A stretch of DNA of 49,949 bases from Acidobacteriota bacterium (GCA_003697015.1 RFGL01000017.1:1-49949), one strand, 5' to 3'; numbered from the stretch's first letter, positions 1 to 12,145 are shown. Notes: generated by a model from the letters alone, not told the origin. Numbers and translations are program-made.

Positions 1-1
1 C

Positions 2-685
2 GACGAGGCGACGCCGATCGAAGCCGCACCGGTCGAAGCCGCACCGGCCGAAGCCAAACCGGTCGAAGCCAAACCGGTCGAAGCCAAACCGGCCGGCGAA
101 GCCAAACCGAGCGACGACGTCAAACCGGTCGAAGCCGCACCGGCCGAAGCCAAACCGAGCGACGAAGCCAAACCGAGCGACGAAGCCAAACCGGTCGAAG
201 CCACGCCGGCCGAAGCCAAACCGAGCGACGAAGCCAAACCGGCCGACGAAGCCAAACCGAGCGACGAAGCCAAACCGGTCGAAGCCACGCCGGCCGAAGC
301 CAAACCGAGCGACGAAGCCACGCCGGCCGACGAGGACGCCACGCCGGACGAGGCGCCGGCCGCCGTCCAGGCGAAGCGGCGCAAACGGCGGCCGTCGGGC
401 ATCGACGCCCTGGCGGAGCTGGAGAAGATCCGCCGCCAGGCTCTGCGCCGGCGCCGGCCCGAAAAGCGGCCGAGCAACGGCCTGGGCGAGCTCAGTCGCG
501 ATCTGCAGCTGAGGCTGAGCCGCGCCGACCTGGCGCGGGCGCGCCGCGTCGCCTTGACCCTGCAGCTGGAAGACGAAAACCGCCAGGCGGTGGACGAGGT
601 ACGGCGGTTGGCGGTCGAGATCGACAACCCCGAGACCCTAGAGAAGCTCCTCTTGCACCTCAACATCGCCCTCGACGCCAGCTGA
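2..685 (+). CDS. Hypothetical protein with EAKP-type repeats, 3' part
   Basis: Reading frame 2 is open from the window edge to the TGA at 683-685, giving the last 227 residues of a protein that begins upstream. Residues 1 to about 115 are low-complexity Pro/Ala/Glu/Lys/Asp sequence built from EAKP units with VEAKP, SDEAKP, ADEAKP and VEATP variants. A basic patch (KRRKRR) follows at about residue 124. The last 100 residues look helical and charged and end in a leucine-rich helix (LEKLLLHLNIALDAS). I recognise no family. The repeat part is probably an extended, disordered spacer. The codon pattern is uniform and uninterrupted, so the frame is real although no start is visible. Confidence 0.75.
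   Translation, partial: DEATPIEAAPVEAAPAEAKPVEAKPVEAKPAGEAKPSDDVKPVEAAPAEAKPSDEAKPSDEAKPVEATPAEAKPSDEAKPADEAKPSDEAKPVEATPAEAKPSDEATPADEDATPDEAPAAVQAKRRKRRPSGIDALAELEKIRRQALRRRRPEKRPSNGLGELSRDLQLRLSRADLARARRVALTLQLEDENRQAVDEVRRLAVEIDNPETLEKLLLHLNIALDAS
50..332 (+). repeat. In-frame GAAGCCAAACCG-type tandem repeats
   Basis: The 12-base unit gaagccaaaccg recurs with 3- to 6-base inserts (gtc, gcc, agcgac, gccgac) that always keep the reading frame. It encodes EAKP with V, A, SD or AD between units. Long stretches are nearly identical at DNA level, so the block is prone to slippage and copy-number change. Confidence 0.85.
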
Positions 686-750
686 GCTCACGGCCGCGCT
701 CGTGGTAGCGTCGGGGGGAGCGGCAACCAACCGATGATCGAGTCAATCCG

Positions 751-1206
751 ATGAAGTGCCCATTCTGCTCGGTCAACCGCGATCGGGTCGTCGATTCCCG
801 CGAGAGCCGGGAAGGCGCCACCATCCGCCGGCGGCGGGAATGCCTGGCCTGCGGCCGTCGCTTCACGTCCTACGAGCAGATCGAGAACATCCCGTACATG
901 GTGGTCAAGAAGAACAACCGCCGCGAGGAGTTCGACCACGCCAAGCTGCTATCCGGCGTGCTCAAGGCGTGCGAGAAACGGCCGATCCCGTTGAAGACCC
1001 TGGAGGAGCTGGTGGCGTCGGTCGAGCACCGCCTGCACCAGCGGGAGGAGCGCGAGATCTCAACCCAGGAGATCGGCAACATGATCATGAACCGCCTGCG
1101 CGAGCTCGATCAGGTCGCCTACGTGCGTTTCGCCTCGGTCTATCGTCGATTCGAGGACATCGGCGCCTTCGTCGAAGAAGTCCAGAGCCTGCTCAACGAG
1201 CCTTGA
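751..1206 (+). CDS. nrdR: Transcriptional repressor NrdR
   Basis: A 151-residue protein of the usual NrdR length. It has an N-terminal zinc ribbon (C3, C6, C31, C34, in MKCPFC and CLACGRRF) and an ATP-cone from about residue 49 to 139. NrdR senses the ATP/dATP balance and represses ribonucleotide reductase genes by binding NrdR boxes. The ATG at 751 gives the canonical MKCPFC start. Lon and ThiL follow on the same strand 40 bases downstream, so it probably heads a small operon. No ribonucleotide reductase gene lies in the window, so its targets are elsewhere. Confidence 0.97.
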   Translation: MKCPFCSVNRDRVVDSRESREGATIRRRRECLACGRRFTSYEQIENIPYMVVKKNNRREEFDHAKLLSGVLKACEKRPIPLKTLEELVASVEHRLHQREEREISTQEIGNMIMNRLRELDQVAYVRFASVYRRFEDIGAFVEEVQSLLNEP

Positions 1207-1246
1207 GGCCTGCCGGCCAGCCAGGCCGAGCCGGCATGACAAGACC

Positions 1247-3612
<2,366 letters not shown>

Positions 3613-3616
<4 letters not shown>

Positions 3617-4629
3617 GCCGCGACCGGGGGCCGGCGCCGCCAGCGGGCGAGGATCGCCTGATCGCCTGGCTGCGGCGGCGCCTGCCCGGCGGCCTGATCG
3701 GCGACGACGCCGCCGTGCTGCCGCGGCAGGCGTGGGCGGTCACCACCGACGCTCAGATCGCCGGCGTCCACCTGCCCGCCGATCTCGACCCGGCGTGGGC
3801 GGCGCGCCGGCTGCTGGCGGTCAACCTCAGCGATCTGGCGGCGATGGGAGCCGTCCCCGCCTACGCCTTTCTCGCCCTCGCCGCGCCGGCCGACTACGAC
3901 CACCGGCGTTTCCTGGACGCCCTGCACCGCGCCGCCGCGCGCCACGGGATCGAGCTCGCCGGCGGCGACCTCGCCCGCCAGCCGCACCTCACCGCCGTCC
4001 TCACGCTTCTCGGCCGGCGGTCGCGGGGAGGTCGCTGGCTGCGCCGGGGCGGCGCCCGGCCGGGGGACGGACTCTGGCTCGGCGGCACGGTCGGCGAGGC
4101 CGCCCTCGGGCTCGAGCTGCTGGGGCGCGGCGCCCGCCTCGCCGGCCGCACGATCCACCTGCCGCCCGGCCTCCGCCTGAGCGATCGGCTGGCGCGGGCG
4201 GCGCGACGCGCGGTGCGGCGCCAGCTGGCGCCGTCGCCGCAACTCGCTCTCGGCCGCTGGTTGGCCGGGGAAACGCGCCGCGGCGGCGCCATCGACCTAT
4301 CCGATGGCCTGGCCCGTGATCTATACCGTCTCTGTCGCGAAAGCGACGCCGGGGCGGTGGTGCGATCGGAACGTCTGCCCCTGGCACGCGACGCCGTCGA
4401 GCTGGCCGCACGGCTCGATCGCGAACCGTACGAGATGGCGCTTTTCGGAGGCGAAGACTACGTCTTGCTCTTCAGCTTGCCGGCGGACGTCGTGCCACCG
4501 GCGGCGTTCGGCTGCCGGCGCATCGGTGAGATTCAGGGCGGCAGGAGGGTGGAGCTGATCGAAGACGGCGCCCGGCGGCGCCTCCCCGATCGCGGCTGGG
4601 ACCATCTCGACGGCGAACAAAACGGATGA
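3613..4629 (+). CDS. thiL: Thiamine-monophosphate kinase
   Basis: A 338-residue protein of the PurM/ThiL fold that phosphorylates thiamine monophosphate to the diphosphate cofactor. Family signatures are LIGDDAAVL (about 28-36), [11 protein letters not shown] (44-54), [10 protein letters not shown] (71-80), GGDLAR (about 116), [11 protein letters not shown] and [10 protein letters not shown] near the C-terminus. The start ATG overlaps the lon stop (ATGA), which explains the missing intergenic space and implies coupling. The frame stays open far upstream inside lon, but that part is a shadow. The stop codon lies inside the 5' arm of the terminator hairpin that follows. Confidence 0.93.
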
Positions 4630-4660
4630 AGCCCCGCCGCCGGTGGCGGGGCTTCATCCG
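4623..4660. terminator. Bidirectional hairpin between convergent genes
   Basis: A perfect 16-bp inverted repeat (4623-4638 with 4645-4660) around a 6-base loop (4639-4644), very GC-rich in the middle. It has no long T-run on either strand. It sits exactly between thiL (+) and the HTH protein gene (-) and contains the thiL stop codon, so a transcription-ending or mRNA-stabilising role for both strands is likely. Confidence 0.75.
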
Positions 4661-4680
4661 GGCGCCTTCCACAAGGCGTA

Positions 4681-5367
4681 TCAGCGCCTGACCGACAAAC
4701 GTATCGGCTTCTTGACCGCCTTTTCGAGCTTCTTGAGATAGCGCAGAATCTCTTTCTGGCCGCTCTCGAGGGCTCGGATGCGCCGGCTGACGCTGGCACT
4801 GGTGCCGGCGCCGGCGGCCGCCTTGCGACGCGTGCCTTTGGCTTTGCTCGCCGCGCGCCCGCGCGGACTCTCGGCGCGCAAACGCTGGAAGACCTCGACC
4901 GCTTCCGGCAGATAACGGCGCCCCCGCCCGGATCCCTTGTGCGGAATCTTTTTCAAGTGCAAGCGGACGTAACGCAGGAGCGTCGGATAGGAGATGCCCG
5001 TCACGTTCTTGATCTGGGTCAAGGTCAACAGACCCTCGCCCGCCGTCTTCTTCCTGGCCGTACGCTTGCGACGCGTCGCCGTCTTCTTCTTTCTCGCCGT
5101 CTTGGTCTTGCGGGTCTTGCGCGCACGCTTCGGCGCTGCCGCCGCCGAGGCGGCCTTGCGCGGCCGCCCGCGACGCTTGACGTTCTCTTTCTTCAACTGC
5201 TCGAAAACCGCCAACGCCTCTTCCGGGTAACGCTGAGTGCGCCCCTTGCCTTCCGACGGGATCCGATCCTGATAGAGCTTCTTGTAGCGCTGCAGCGTCG
5301 GCATCGAGATGCCGGTACGCCTCGACACCTCGGTCAAGGTGAGGAGCTTGCTATCCGCTTCAGCCAT
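4681..5367 (-). CDS. Tandem MerR-like HTH protein with AT-hook and basic linker
   Basis: A 228-residue DNA-binding protein. Two MerR-type winged-helix units (residues 8-62 and 113-167) align without gaps at 28 of 55 identical positions, so they arose by internal duplication. Between them are an AT-hook core (RRGRPRK, 65-71) and a Lys/Arg-rich H1-like linker (79-108). A second basic stretch (168-182) and a short predicted coiled coil (194-220) end the protein. The start is set by GGAGG five bases before the ATG at 5367. Upstream in-frame starts at 5388 and 5424 are less likely: the first has its SD touching the ATG, the second lies upstream of the predicted transcription start. Likely an architectural or regulatory nucleoid protein; targets unknown. 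Confidence 0.85.
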   Translation of the reverse strand: MAEADSKLLTLTEVSRRTGISMPTLQRYKKLYQDRIPSEGKGRTQRYPEEALAVFEQLKKENVKRRGRPRKAASAAAAPKRARKTRKTKTARKKKTATRRKRTARKKTAGEGLLTLTQIKNVTGISYPTLLRYVRLHLKKIPHKGSGRGRRYLPEAVEVFQRLRAESPRGRAASKAKGTRRKAAAGAGTSASVSRRIRALESGQKEILRYLKKLEKAVKKPIRLSVRR

Positions 5368-5426
5368 CACAGCCTCCGAATCTGCCATCCTCTTTGGTGG
5401 AACGTCCAAGAAGTGAGCCCGCACAT

Positions 5427-5455
5427 TATTTAGAATACTTCGCTGCGAAAGTCAA
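5427..5455 (-). promoter_or_regulatory. Putative sigma-70-type promoter for the HTH protein gene
   Basis: On the minus strand, TTGACT (5455-5450) and TAAATA (5432-5427) are separated by 17 bases in an unusually AT-rich stretch. A start point near 5420 would leave a leader of about 50 bases before the ATG at 5367. The -35 is strong, the -10 weak. Confidence 0.5.
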
Positions 5456-5510
5456 GTGGGATGAGAAAAGTTGTTCAAGAAAGGCGTAAGGGTTCCCCCC
5501 GCACCACAGG

Positions 5511-8500
5511 TCAGGAGTGAATCAGCCCGAGCTGACGCACCATGTAGGAGAGCGCCTGGCGGCTGAGCCCGAGCTGACGCGCCGCCGCCGCGCGATTGCC
5601 GCCGGTCGAACGCAAAGCGCGGTCGATCAGCTGCCGCCGGAATGCTTCGAGTTGAGCATGATACGTAGCTTCGGAACCGGCGGCCGATCCGGCATGCGGC
5701 AGATCGAGGTGCTCGGGGGTGATCTCACCCTCGCCGGCGAGAGCGGCGGCGACCTCCAATACGTTCTTCAGCTCGCGCACGTTGCCCGGCCAGGGGTGGG
5801 ATGAAAGCTGCTCCCGAGCGGCGCGGGAAAGGCGCAGGCGAGACCCGGCGACGCGTTCCACGAAGTGATCGGCGAGCAGCAGGACGTCGCCGTCGCGGTC
5901 GCGCAGAGGCGGCAATCGAACCATCGCCACCTTGAGACGAAAGTAGAGATCCTGGCGGAACGTACCCTCCGCCACCATGCGCTCCAGATCGCGGTGGGTG
6001 GCGGTCACCACCCGCACGTCGACGCCGCGCGGATGGCTCTCGCCGAGACGGCGGATCTCCCCCTCCTGCAGAACCCGCAGCAGCATGCCCTGCACCGGCG
6101 GCGGCAGATCGCCGATTTCATCGAGAAAAACCGTACCGCCGCGCGCCGCCTCAAAGACGCCGGGTCGATCGCGGTCGGCGCCGGTGAAGGCGCCGCGGAC
6201 GTGGCCGAAGAGATCGGAGGTGATCAGCGACTCGGAAAGGGCGGCACAGTTGACCGCCAGGAACGGTCCGCCGGCGCGGGCGCTCGAACGGTGGACGTAC
6301 CGCGCCGCCAGCTCCTTGCCGGTGCCGCTCTCGCCGAGAATCAGCAGCGGCAACTCGGCTTTCGCCAGCTTGCCCAGACGTTCGACGGCGGTACGCAGGG
6401 CGGCGCTGGCGCCGATCATGCCGCCGGTCGCCGGCGGCGGAGGGAGGCGGCCGGGAGCGGCCGGCAGATCGCGCCGGATGAGGGCGAAGAGCGCCCGCAG
6501 GCGGCTGTCGACGGCGGCGGCCGACAGCACCAGGCGACCGCCGCCGTCGTCCGCCGTCAGGGTCTCCTCGCCGCCCGGGCCGGCGACCAGCACCCGGCGG
6601 CGGCCGGCGTCGTCCTCGCGCACCAGGCGGACGTCGTCGTACCCCGCTCCGGCGAGGAGGGCCGCCCAGGCGCCGCCGCTGGCCGCCGTCCGCCGTTGCA
6701 GATACCGCTCCACGGCGCGCCAGGCGCTCAAGGAGCGCCCCTCCAGGCGCTCGGCCATGGGCTCGGCCCCGCAGCGGCGCAGGGTGTCGGCGGCCTGCCG
6801 GACCCGCAGCGACGGCACCATGCCGGGCTGCACCAGCTCGCAGTCGAAGATCAGGCGGGCGGCGCGGTAGGGCGCCAGGCTGGAGAGCTCGTCCCAGATC
6901 GCGGCGGAGGGCGAGCGGCCGGCGGCAAGCGAGCGCCACAGGGGAGCCCAGGGCGTGCCGTGAGCCAGCTCCGACGCCTGCTGGCGGCGGCCGGCGAGGG
7001 CGAGCAGGGCCGGCCCTTCCTCCGGCTCGAGCTCGGCCAGCGCCGCGGGGATGCCGTCCCCCAGCGCGGCGGACGCGGCGTCGGCCTGACCCTGCCAGCC
7101 GCGAGCCCGCGCTTCGAGCACCCGCACCAGCTCGAGGTCGCCGGCGGCAGGTCGCCGGGCGACCAGCTCCCGTGCCTCGACGCAGCGCGCCAGGGCCGCC
7201 GCCGTGCGTCCCTGAGCGAGCTCGTAGCGAGCCCACAGCTCGAGGTCTGCGAGCAGGCCGCGCACGTTGTCGGCACGGCGGTTCTCCCGCATCGAGACCT
7301 CGAGGATCGATCCCACGCCGGCGAGCCGGCCGCGGCGCAATCGCACTTCCGCCAGGTTGGGCAGTACCAGGGTCGTGGCGCTGGTGCCGTCGCATTCCTG
7401 CAGCCGTCGCAGCGCGTGGCGGCAGGCCCGCTCGGCGCCGGCCAGATCGTCGATCAGCACCCGCCCCAACGCCAGCTCGTTCCACAGCCGGCCGACCCGC
7501 TCCCGCGGCAGCCGGCGGCGCGCCTGGCGCAGGGCGGTGGCGACGTGGGTCACCACGCCGTCGCCGTCGCGGGCGAGGTGGCTGCGCAGGCCGCGGGCGT
7601 GGTGCCAGCGCCAGGCCAGGTCGGGGTCGTCGCGGGCGACGGCGGCGGCTTGCAGATGGCGATCCATGGCGCCGGCGTCGCCCTCGTCCCAGGCGGCGAG
7701 CGCCGCCAGCAGCCGTGCTCGCAGCTGCCAGCGGCCGCGGCCGGCGGCGAGGGCCCGCGCCACCCAGTCGCGCACGGCGTCGGGCCGGCCCTGGTTGGCC
7801 AGCAGCTTGACCGCCAGCTCGGCGGCCTCGACCGTGGCCGGCCCGGAGAGGGCGGTCGCCGCCAGCCGATCGAGGGTGGCACGGTCGGCCCGCAGCTCGC
7901 CGAGCTTCTCCTGACAGCGGGCGCGCAACAACCGCGCGGCGACGCTGCGCGCCCCTTGCAGGACGCTGCGCGCCCGCTCGTAGCGGCCGAGTGCGTAGAG
8001 CGCTTCGGCGAAGGCCAGGACCTGCGGCGCGGCGGTGGGCGGACGTCGTTCCCAGACGATGACCGCCTGGGCCGGGCGTCCGTCCGCGACCAGCCGCAGG
8101 GGATCTCCCAGGCCGCGGCGCCACCCCGACCACAGATCCTGCGCCCGCGGCCCGGCCAGCAGGCGCTCGAGGGTGAGGCGATCCCGCGCCCGAGCCAGGA
8201 ACCGCCGGCGGCAGGGCCCGGGTCCCGCGACCCGCAGCCGGCGCCGGCGGCCCTCCCGGTGAACCGCGGCCAGGGCGCGGCGCGCAACGGCGAACGGCGG
8301 CTGCCACAAGAACGGTGCCAGATCGAGGATCTGGGCTACCGCCCGGTCGCCGGCGAGGGGCGTCAAGGACGGGCGCCAGCGCTCGAGCAGGCGGCGGGCG
8401 GCACGGCGCGCCATGCCGCGGCCGGCGACCTCGGGACCGCGGAAGAGGATTTCCACCAGGGCCACCAACCACGCTTGATTGAAGCCATCCGGCCGGCCGC

Positions 8501-8774
8501 GACGCAGACCGCCGGCGATCAGACGGCCGTCCGCCGCCAGACGTGCGGCGCGCCAGCCGCCGGCCAGCACCAGGCCGCCGTAGTCGAGATGGGCGAGGAG
8601 CGCCGCCCCTTGCAATACCACCGCCAGCCGTTGCTGATCGGTGAGGACGGCGCGTTCGAGGGGCTCGCCGTCGTGCGGCGGATCGAGGGCCTGGTGATCG
8701 AGAAGCGCCGCCGCCGGGGGCGACTGGGCCGCGCCGGGGCGCGGTGCGGGGGAGCGCTCGTAAGCCGACTTCAT
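5511..8774 (-). CDS. Sigma-54-dependent activator with large TPR-like sensor region
   Basis: A 1087-residue protein. The C-terminal third is a bacterial enhancer-binding protein: an AAA+ domain (about 790-1020) with Walker A GESGTGKE near 812, the sigma-54 contact loop GAFTGA near 860, and a Fis-type HTH (about 1045-1085). The first 780 residues are Ala/Leu/Arg-rich helical repeats resembling TPRs, without a receiver, GAF or PAS domain that I can recognise. It should activate RpoN promoters in response to a ligand or partner bound by the repeats. The ATG overlaps the aroA stop as ATGA, so the two are translationally coupled. Confidence 0.9.
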   Translation of the reverse strand: MKSAYERSPAPRPGAAQSPPAAALLDHQALDPPHDGEPLERAVLTDQQRLAVVLQGAALLAHLDYGGLVLAGGWRAARLAADGRLIAGGLRRGRPDGFNQAWLVALVEILFRGPEVAGRGMARRAARRLLERWRPSLTPLAGDRAVAQILDLAPFLWQPPFAVARRALAAVHREGRRRRLRVAGPGPCRRRFLARARDRLTLERLLAGPRAQDLWSGWRRGLGDPLRLVADGRPAQAVIVWERRPPTAAPQVLAFAEALYALGRYERARSVLQGARSVAARLLRARCQEKLGELRADRATLDRLAATALSGPATVEAAELAVKLLANQGRPDAVRDWVARALAAGRGRWQLRARLLAALAAWDEGDAGAMDRHLQAAAVARDDPDLAWRWHHARGLRSHLARDGDGVVTHVATALRQARRRLPRERVGRLWNELALGRVLIDDLAGAERACRHALRRLQECDGTSATTLVLPNLAEVRLRRGRLAGVGSILEVSMRENRRADNVRGLLADLELWARYELAQGRTAAALARCVEARELVARRPAAGDLELVRVLEARARGWQGQADAASAALGDGIPAALAELEPEEGPALLALAGRRQQASELAHGTPWAPLWRSLAAGRSPSAAIWDELSSLAPYRAARLIFDCELVQPGMVPSLRVRQAADTLRRCGAEPMAERLEGRSLSAWRAVERYLQRRTAASGGAWAALLAGAGYDDVRLVREDDAGRRRVLVAGPGGEETLTADDGGGRLVLSAAAVDSRLRALFALIRRDLPAAPGRLPPPPATGGMIGASAALRTAVERLGKLAKAELPLLILGESGTGKELAARYVHRSSARAGGPFLAVNCAALSESLITSDLFGHVRGAFTGADRDRPGVFEAARGGTVFLDEIGDLPPPVQGMLLRVLQEGEIRRLGESHPRGVDVRVVTATHRDLERMVAEGTFRQDLYFRLKVAMVRLPPLRDRDGDVLLLADHFVERVAGSRLRLSRAAREQLSSHPWPGNVRELKNVLEVAAALAGEGEITPEHLDLPHAGSAAGSEATYHAQLEAFRRQLIDRALRSTGGNRAAAARQLGLSRQALSYMVRQLGLIHS

Positions 8775-10063
8775 CCGCCGAGCAGGCGTTCCAGATCGCG
8801 CCAGAACGCCGGGTACGACTTGGCGACCACCTGCGGCGCCCGGATCACCACGCCGGGCCGGCGCAGGCCGACCAGGGCCAGGGCCATGGCGATGCGGTGA
8901 TCGCCGTAGGTCTCGACCTCGACCGGCTCGCTGGGGGGAGGCGCCTCAGCCCACGTCCCCGGCACCACCAGGCCGTCGGCACGCTCCTCCACCGGCACCC
9001 CCAGCCGGCCGAGCTCGCGCGCCATGGCGGCGAGCCGGTCGCATTCCTTGATCCGCAGGTGGGCGACGTTTCGGATCACCGTCGTGCCGCGGGCGAAGGG
9101 CGCGACCGCCGCCAGGGTAGGCACCTGGTCGGGGACGTCGCTCAAGTCGGCGTCGAGCGCCGCCAGCGGGCCGCCTTCGACCACCAGCTCGGCACCGCGC
9201 CAGGCGACCCGCGCCCCCATCTCCGCCAGCAGATCGAGGAAGCGGCGGTCGCCCTGGGCCGAATCTCTCCGCAGCCCTTCGAGCACCACCGGGCCGCCGG
9301 TCAAGGCGGCGGCGGCGGCGGGGTAGGCGGCGGCGGAGTAGTCGCTCTCGACCGTCACCTCGCCGGCGGCGAGGGGCGACGGCTCGACCCGCCAGCGACG
9401 GCTGCCGCCGGGAGCGTCGGGGAGCGCCTCGAGGCGCCCGCCGAAGGCGGCGATGGCCTCGAACGTCAGATCGACGTACGGCGTCGAGGTCAGGCGCTCG
9501 ACCGTGACCTCGACCGGCTCGCGGGCGGCGAGGGCGGCGATCAGCAGGGCGGAGAGGTACTGGCTCGACTCGCCGGCATCGAGGGTCGTGCGACCGCCGC
9601 GCAGGCTGCCGCCGGTGATCTCGAGGGGGGCGTAGCCCTCGCGCTCCAGGCAGCGGATCTCGGCGCCCAGGGGCCGCAAGGCGGCGATCAGCGGGCCGAC
9701 GGGACGCTCGCGCAGGCGGGGGACGCCGTCGAGGCGCCAGCGGCCGGGGACGGTGGTCAAGGCAGCGGTCAGGAAGCGGAACATGGTGCCGCCGTTGCCA
9801 CAGAAGACGTCACCGCCGGCCGGCGGCGGACCGGGGGTGAGTCTGAGGGCTTCACCCCGTCGCTCGATGGCGAAACCGCAACGCGCGAGGGCGTCGAGGA
9901 ACAGCCGCGGGTCTTCCGAGGTCAGCGGGCGGTGGATGGTCAGGGGCAGGCGCCCGACCAGCGCCAGGCCGAAATAGCGCTGGGCGACGCTCTTCGACGG
10001 CGGCACGGCGCAGCGCCCGCGAGCCCGGCGACCGGCGGCGACGGCATAGGTCTCAGGCCCCAT
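8771..10063 (-). CDS. aroA: 3-phosphoshikimate 1-carboxyvinyltransferase (EPSP synthase)
   Basis: A 430-residue enzyme that joins phosphoenolpyruvate to shikimate 3-phosphate in the aromatic amino acid pathway. It has the N-terminal PPSKS motif (residues 21-25), the [10 protein letters not shown] region (class GNAGTxxR) and a C-terminal [10 protein letters not shown] segment with the catalytic acid/basic residues. The ATG at 10063 places SKS at residue 23, matching E. coli AroA. An ATG at 10099 has a better GGAGG nine bases upstream and would add 12 Arg-rich residues. The frame stays open to 10270, but that part has no family similarity. It is followed by a coupled sigma-54 activator and preceded by lpxH. 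Confidence 0.95.
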   Translation of the reverse strand: MGPETYAVAAGRRARGRCAVPPSKSVAQRYFGLALVGRLPLTIHRPLTSEDPRLFLDALARCGFAIERRGEALRLTPGPPPAGGDVFCGNGGTMFRFLTAALTTVPGRWRLDGVPRLRERPVGPLIAALRPLGAEIRCLEREGYAPLEITGGSLRGGRTTLDAGESSQYLSALLIAALAAREPVEVTVERLTSTPYVDLTFEAIAAFGGRLEALPDAPGGSRRWRVEPSPLAAGEVTVESDYSAAAYPAAAAALTGGPVVLEGLRRDSAQGDRRFLDLLAEMGARVAWRGAELVVEGGPLAALDADLSDVPDQVPTLAAVAPFARGTTVIRNVAHLRIKECDRLAAMARELGRLGVPVEERADGLVVPGTWAEAPPPSEPVEVETYGDHRIAMALALVGLRRPGVVIRAPQVVAKSYPAFWRDLERLLGG

Positions 10064-10282
10064 CGCCGGCCCCCGTCCGCGCAGCCGCCGGCGCCGCATC
10101 ACGACGCGCCTCCGGGGCGATCGACGGCTGGGGGTCAGGACGTTCATCGCAAGGCGCGAGCGGCGCGCCGCCGGACCGGATCGGCGGCCGCACGGGGATC
10201 GATGCGGCACCCCTCGCGGGCAGGCCGGACGCCCCTGAGGCGTCAGCCTGCCGCTGAGGTGCTCCTCCAAAACTTTCCGAAT

Positions 10283-11014
10283 TCATCTTGTCATACTCAG
10301 AGATTCTTTGGAATGCTCAGCGCCCCGCTCCGCGCCGCCCTCCAACCACTCCACCCGCCGGCTGTTGAACCAGGCGTCGAGCAGCCGGATCTCCCCGCCC
10401 GCCACCTGCAGGGTACGCGGCGCGTGGAAATGCCCGAGGAGGAGGACGTCGAAGCCTTCCGCCAACCGCCGTTCGCCATAGCGCCGGATCACTTCCTCCG
10501 GGATCGCCGTCTTGTGCTTGAAGTTGGTGCGGCCGAGACGCTGCTCGGAGGCGAACATCAACCGCCGGCTGAGGGTCGCGGGCAGGGAGCGCACCATGAG
10601 CCGCGTCGGCCAGCTCTTCGACAGCCAACGCCAGAAGCGGTAGGGATAATCGCGGTCGTTGAGCCCGTCGCCGTGAACCGCCAGATAGCGCCGGCCGCCG
10701 GCGGTGACCGCCACCTCCCTCGCCAGGCGGTCGAAGTAGCGCGCATAGGGTCCGTGCTGGAGGAAGAAGTCGCGATTGCCCTCGACGTAGTCGATCGTCA
10801 CGCCGCGCCGGCGCAGCCGCTCGAGGGCCGGCAGGAGGGCGCGGATCTCGTCGGTCTCGAAGGGGCGAAAGCCCACCCACACGTGGAAGACGTCGCCGAG
10901 CAGGATGAGCCGCTCGCAGCCCTGGTCGGGCAGCGCGTCGAGCTGCTCGATCAACGGCCCGGCAGGGCCACCGGGGCCGCCGAGGTGGGAGTCGGCGATG
11001 ACGGCTACGGACAT
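10283..11014 (-). CDS. lpxH: UDP-2,3-diacylglucosamine hydrolase-like metallophosphoesterase
   Basis: A 243-residue calcineurin-type phosphoesterase with all metal-site motifs of LpxH: D8-x-H10 (IADSHLGG), LLGDVFH (D41), GNRD (79-82), HGD (H114) and GHFH (194-197). LpxH cleaves UDP-2,3-diacylglucosamine to lipid X and UMP in lipid A synthesis. GGAG five bases upstream fixes the ATG at 11014; the frame remains open to 11674, but upstream is antisense shadow of the phytase-like gene. The match is to the LpxH-like class; another nucleotide-lipid or phosphoester substrate is possible. It probably shares a transcript with the two envelope-type genes upstream. Confidence 0.85.
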   Translation of the reverse strand: MSVAVIADSHLGGPGGPAGPLIEQLDALPDQGCERLILLGDVFHVWVGFRPFETDEIRALLPALERLRRRGVTIDYVEGNRDFFLQHGPYARYFDRLAREVAVTAGGRRYLAVHGDGLNDRDYPYRFWRWLSKSWPTRLMVRSLPATLSRRLMFASEQRLGRTNFKHKTAIPEEVIRRYGERRLAEGFDVLLLGHFHAPRTLQVAGGEIRLLDAWFNSRRVEWLEGGAERGAEHSKESLSMTR

Positions 11015-11051
11015 GACTGCTCCGGGCGCGGGCGCTACGCCGGGGCGATCG

Positions 11052-11057
11052 TTTATA
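11052..11057 (-). promoter_or_regulatory. Possible -10 element upstream of lpxH
   Basis: TATAAA on the minus strand lies 37 bases before the lpxH ATG, at the end of the phytase-like gene. I see no good -35 element 17 bases upstream, so an internal promoter is only a possibility. Confidence 0.25.
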
Positions 11058-12111
11058 GCACGCCGTCGTGCGATCCCTGGCGGGGCGCGGCGGCGTCGGG
11101 GACGCGCCCGGGCGCGTCGGCCGGCGGCGGGTCGAGGACCAGCTGCAGCAGCACGGTGCGCTGCTCGGCGTTGAAGTTGTCGTCCGACAGCAGGTAGACC
11201 AGCACCTCCCCCCGCGGACCGCGGCGGACCGCCACCGACTCCATGTTGTCGATCGGGTGCCGGGGGGTGAAGACCGCCAGCTCGTCGCCGCGCAGCAGGG
11301 CTCCGGGCACCACCGACGACGCCGGGATGCGCGACAGGCGGGCGTGGTTGCCCACCCCGGGGGCGTAGCTGCGTTCCAGCAGCAGCACGTCGCCGCCGGG
11401 CAGCAGATCGGCACTGGTGGGATGGAGATCGCCCTCGGCGGCGAGGCGCAGCTCCCGCCAGTCCGAGCCGTCCGCCGGCCCCAGCCAACCGCGCAGGTTG
11501 CCGCCGGCGACGCGCTGATCCTCCGCCATCACCAGCAGCCGGCCGTCGGCGAGTCGGACCAGGGCCTCCATGCCGCCGTTGTCTTCGCCCTCGGCGACGG
11601 CGGCGGGATGGGGCACCGGCACCGGCCGGCCGTCGAGGGCCGCCGCCGGCCGGCCGGCGGCGGGGAAACGCCACAGGCGATGGTCGCCTTCGAAGCTCAC
11701 CAGCCAGCCGCCGTCGACGGCCACGAGCTCCTCGGCGTCGTTGCGGGCGCGGCCGGCGACCGGCCGGCCGTCGGGCTCGTGCAGGACGCCGAGACGGGCC
11801 GAACCCACCCCTTTGAGGATCCCCGCCCGGTCGTGACGCAGCTTCGCCACCAACCAGCGACCGCGGTCGGACACCGCCACCATGCGCCGGCCGTCGGCGC
11901 TGATCGCCATGCCGGAGAGACCGCCGAAGGCCGGCTCTTCCGAGCTCAGCGCGAAGCCGGCGACGAATCGCACGGCGCCGACCCGCGTCTCCCCGGCCGG
12001 CATGGCGAGGGGCTCGGCGCGGATCCGCAGCCGCTGGCCGGCGGCGCCGGCGGGAAGCGCGCTCCAGGCCACCAGGGCGAGGACGGCGAGAGAGCGGAGG
12101 GTCTGCTTCAT
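11053..12111 (-). CDS. Secreted phytase-like esterase-domain protein
   Basis: A 352-residue protein with a Sec signal peptide (MKQTLRSLAVLALVAWS, cleavage near AGAAG at about 24). The mature part resembles the phytase-like / 'esterase-like activity of phytase' propeller family, with the typical GGLSGMAISADGRRMVAVSDRG opening, split here as GGLSGMAISADG then RRMVAVSDRG, and later the NDAEELV, NGGMEALV and DNMESVAV motifs. These motifs have conserved acidic residues but the substrate is not known for most members. The neighbours are an LCAT-like hydrolase and LpxH, suggesting a role in envelope lipid or phosphate metabolism; this is inference. Confidence 0.82.
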   Translation of the reverse strand: MKQTLRSLAVLALVAWSALPAGAAGQRLRIRAEPLAMPAGETRVGAVRFVAGFALSSEEPAFGGLSGMAISADGRRMVAVSDRGRWLVAKLRHDRAGILKGVGSARLGVLHEPDGRPVAGRARNDAEELVAVDGGWLVSFEGDHRLWRFPAAGRPAAALDGRPVPVPHPAAVAEGEDNGGMEALVRLADGRLLVMAEDQRVAGGNLRGWLGPADGSDWRELRLAAEGDLHPTSADLLPGGDVLLLERSYAPGVGNHARLSRIPASSVVPGALLRGDELAVFTPRHPIDNMESVAVRRGPRGEVLVYLLSDDNFNAEQRTVLLQLVLDPPPADAPGRVPDAAAPRQGSHDGVL

Positions 12112-12145
12112 CGAGGTCGGCGAATCGCGGCGGCGGGCGGAGCCG

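Noticed and set aside
50-332. CRISPR array or protein-binding iterons
   Set aside because: The units are in frame, encode EAKP, vary by multiples of three bases and have no unique spacers.
5368-5424. Longer start of the HTH protein at 5424
   Set aside because: The predicted promoter puts transcription start at about 5420, inside that extension, and it has no Shine-Dalgarno.
5865-8900. A 1011-residue open frame on the plus strand
   Set aside because: It is the antisense shadow of the sigma-54 activator. High GC keeps the frame open, but its translation is low-complexity and has no family motifs.
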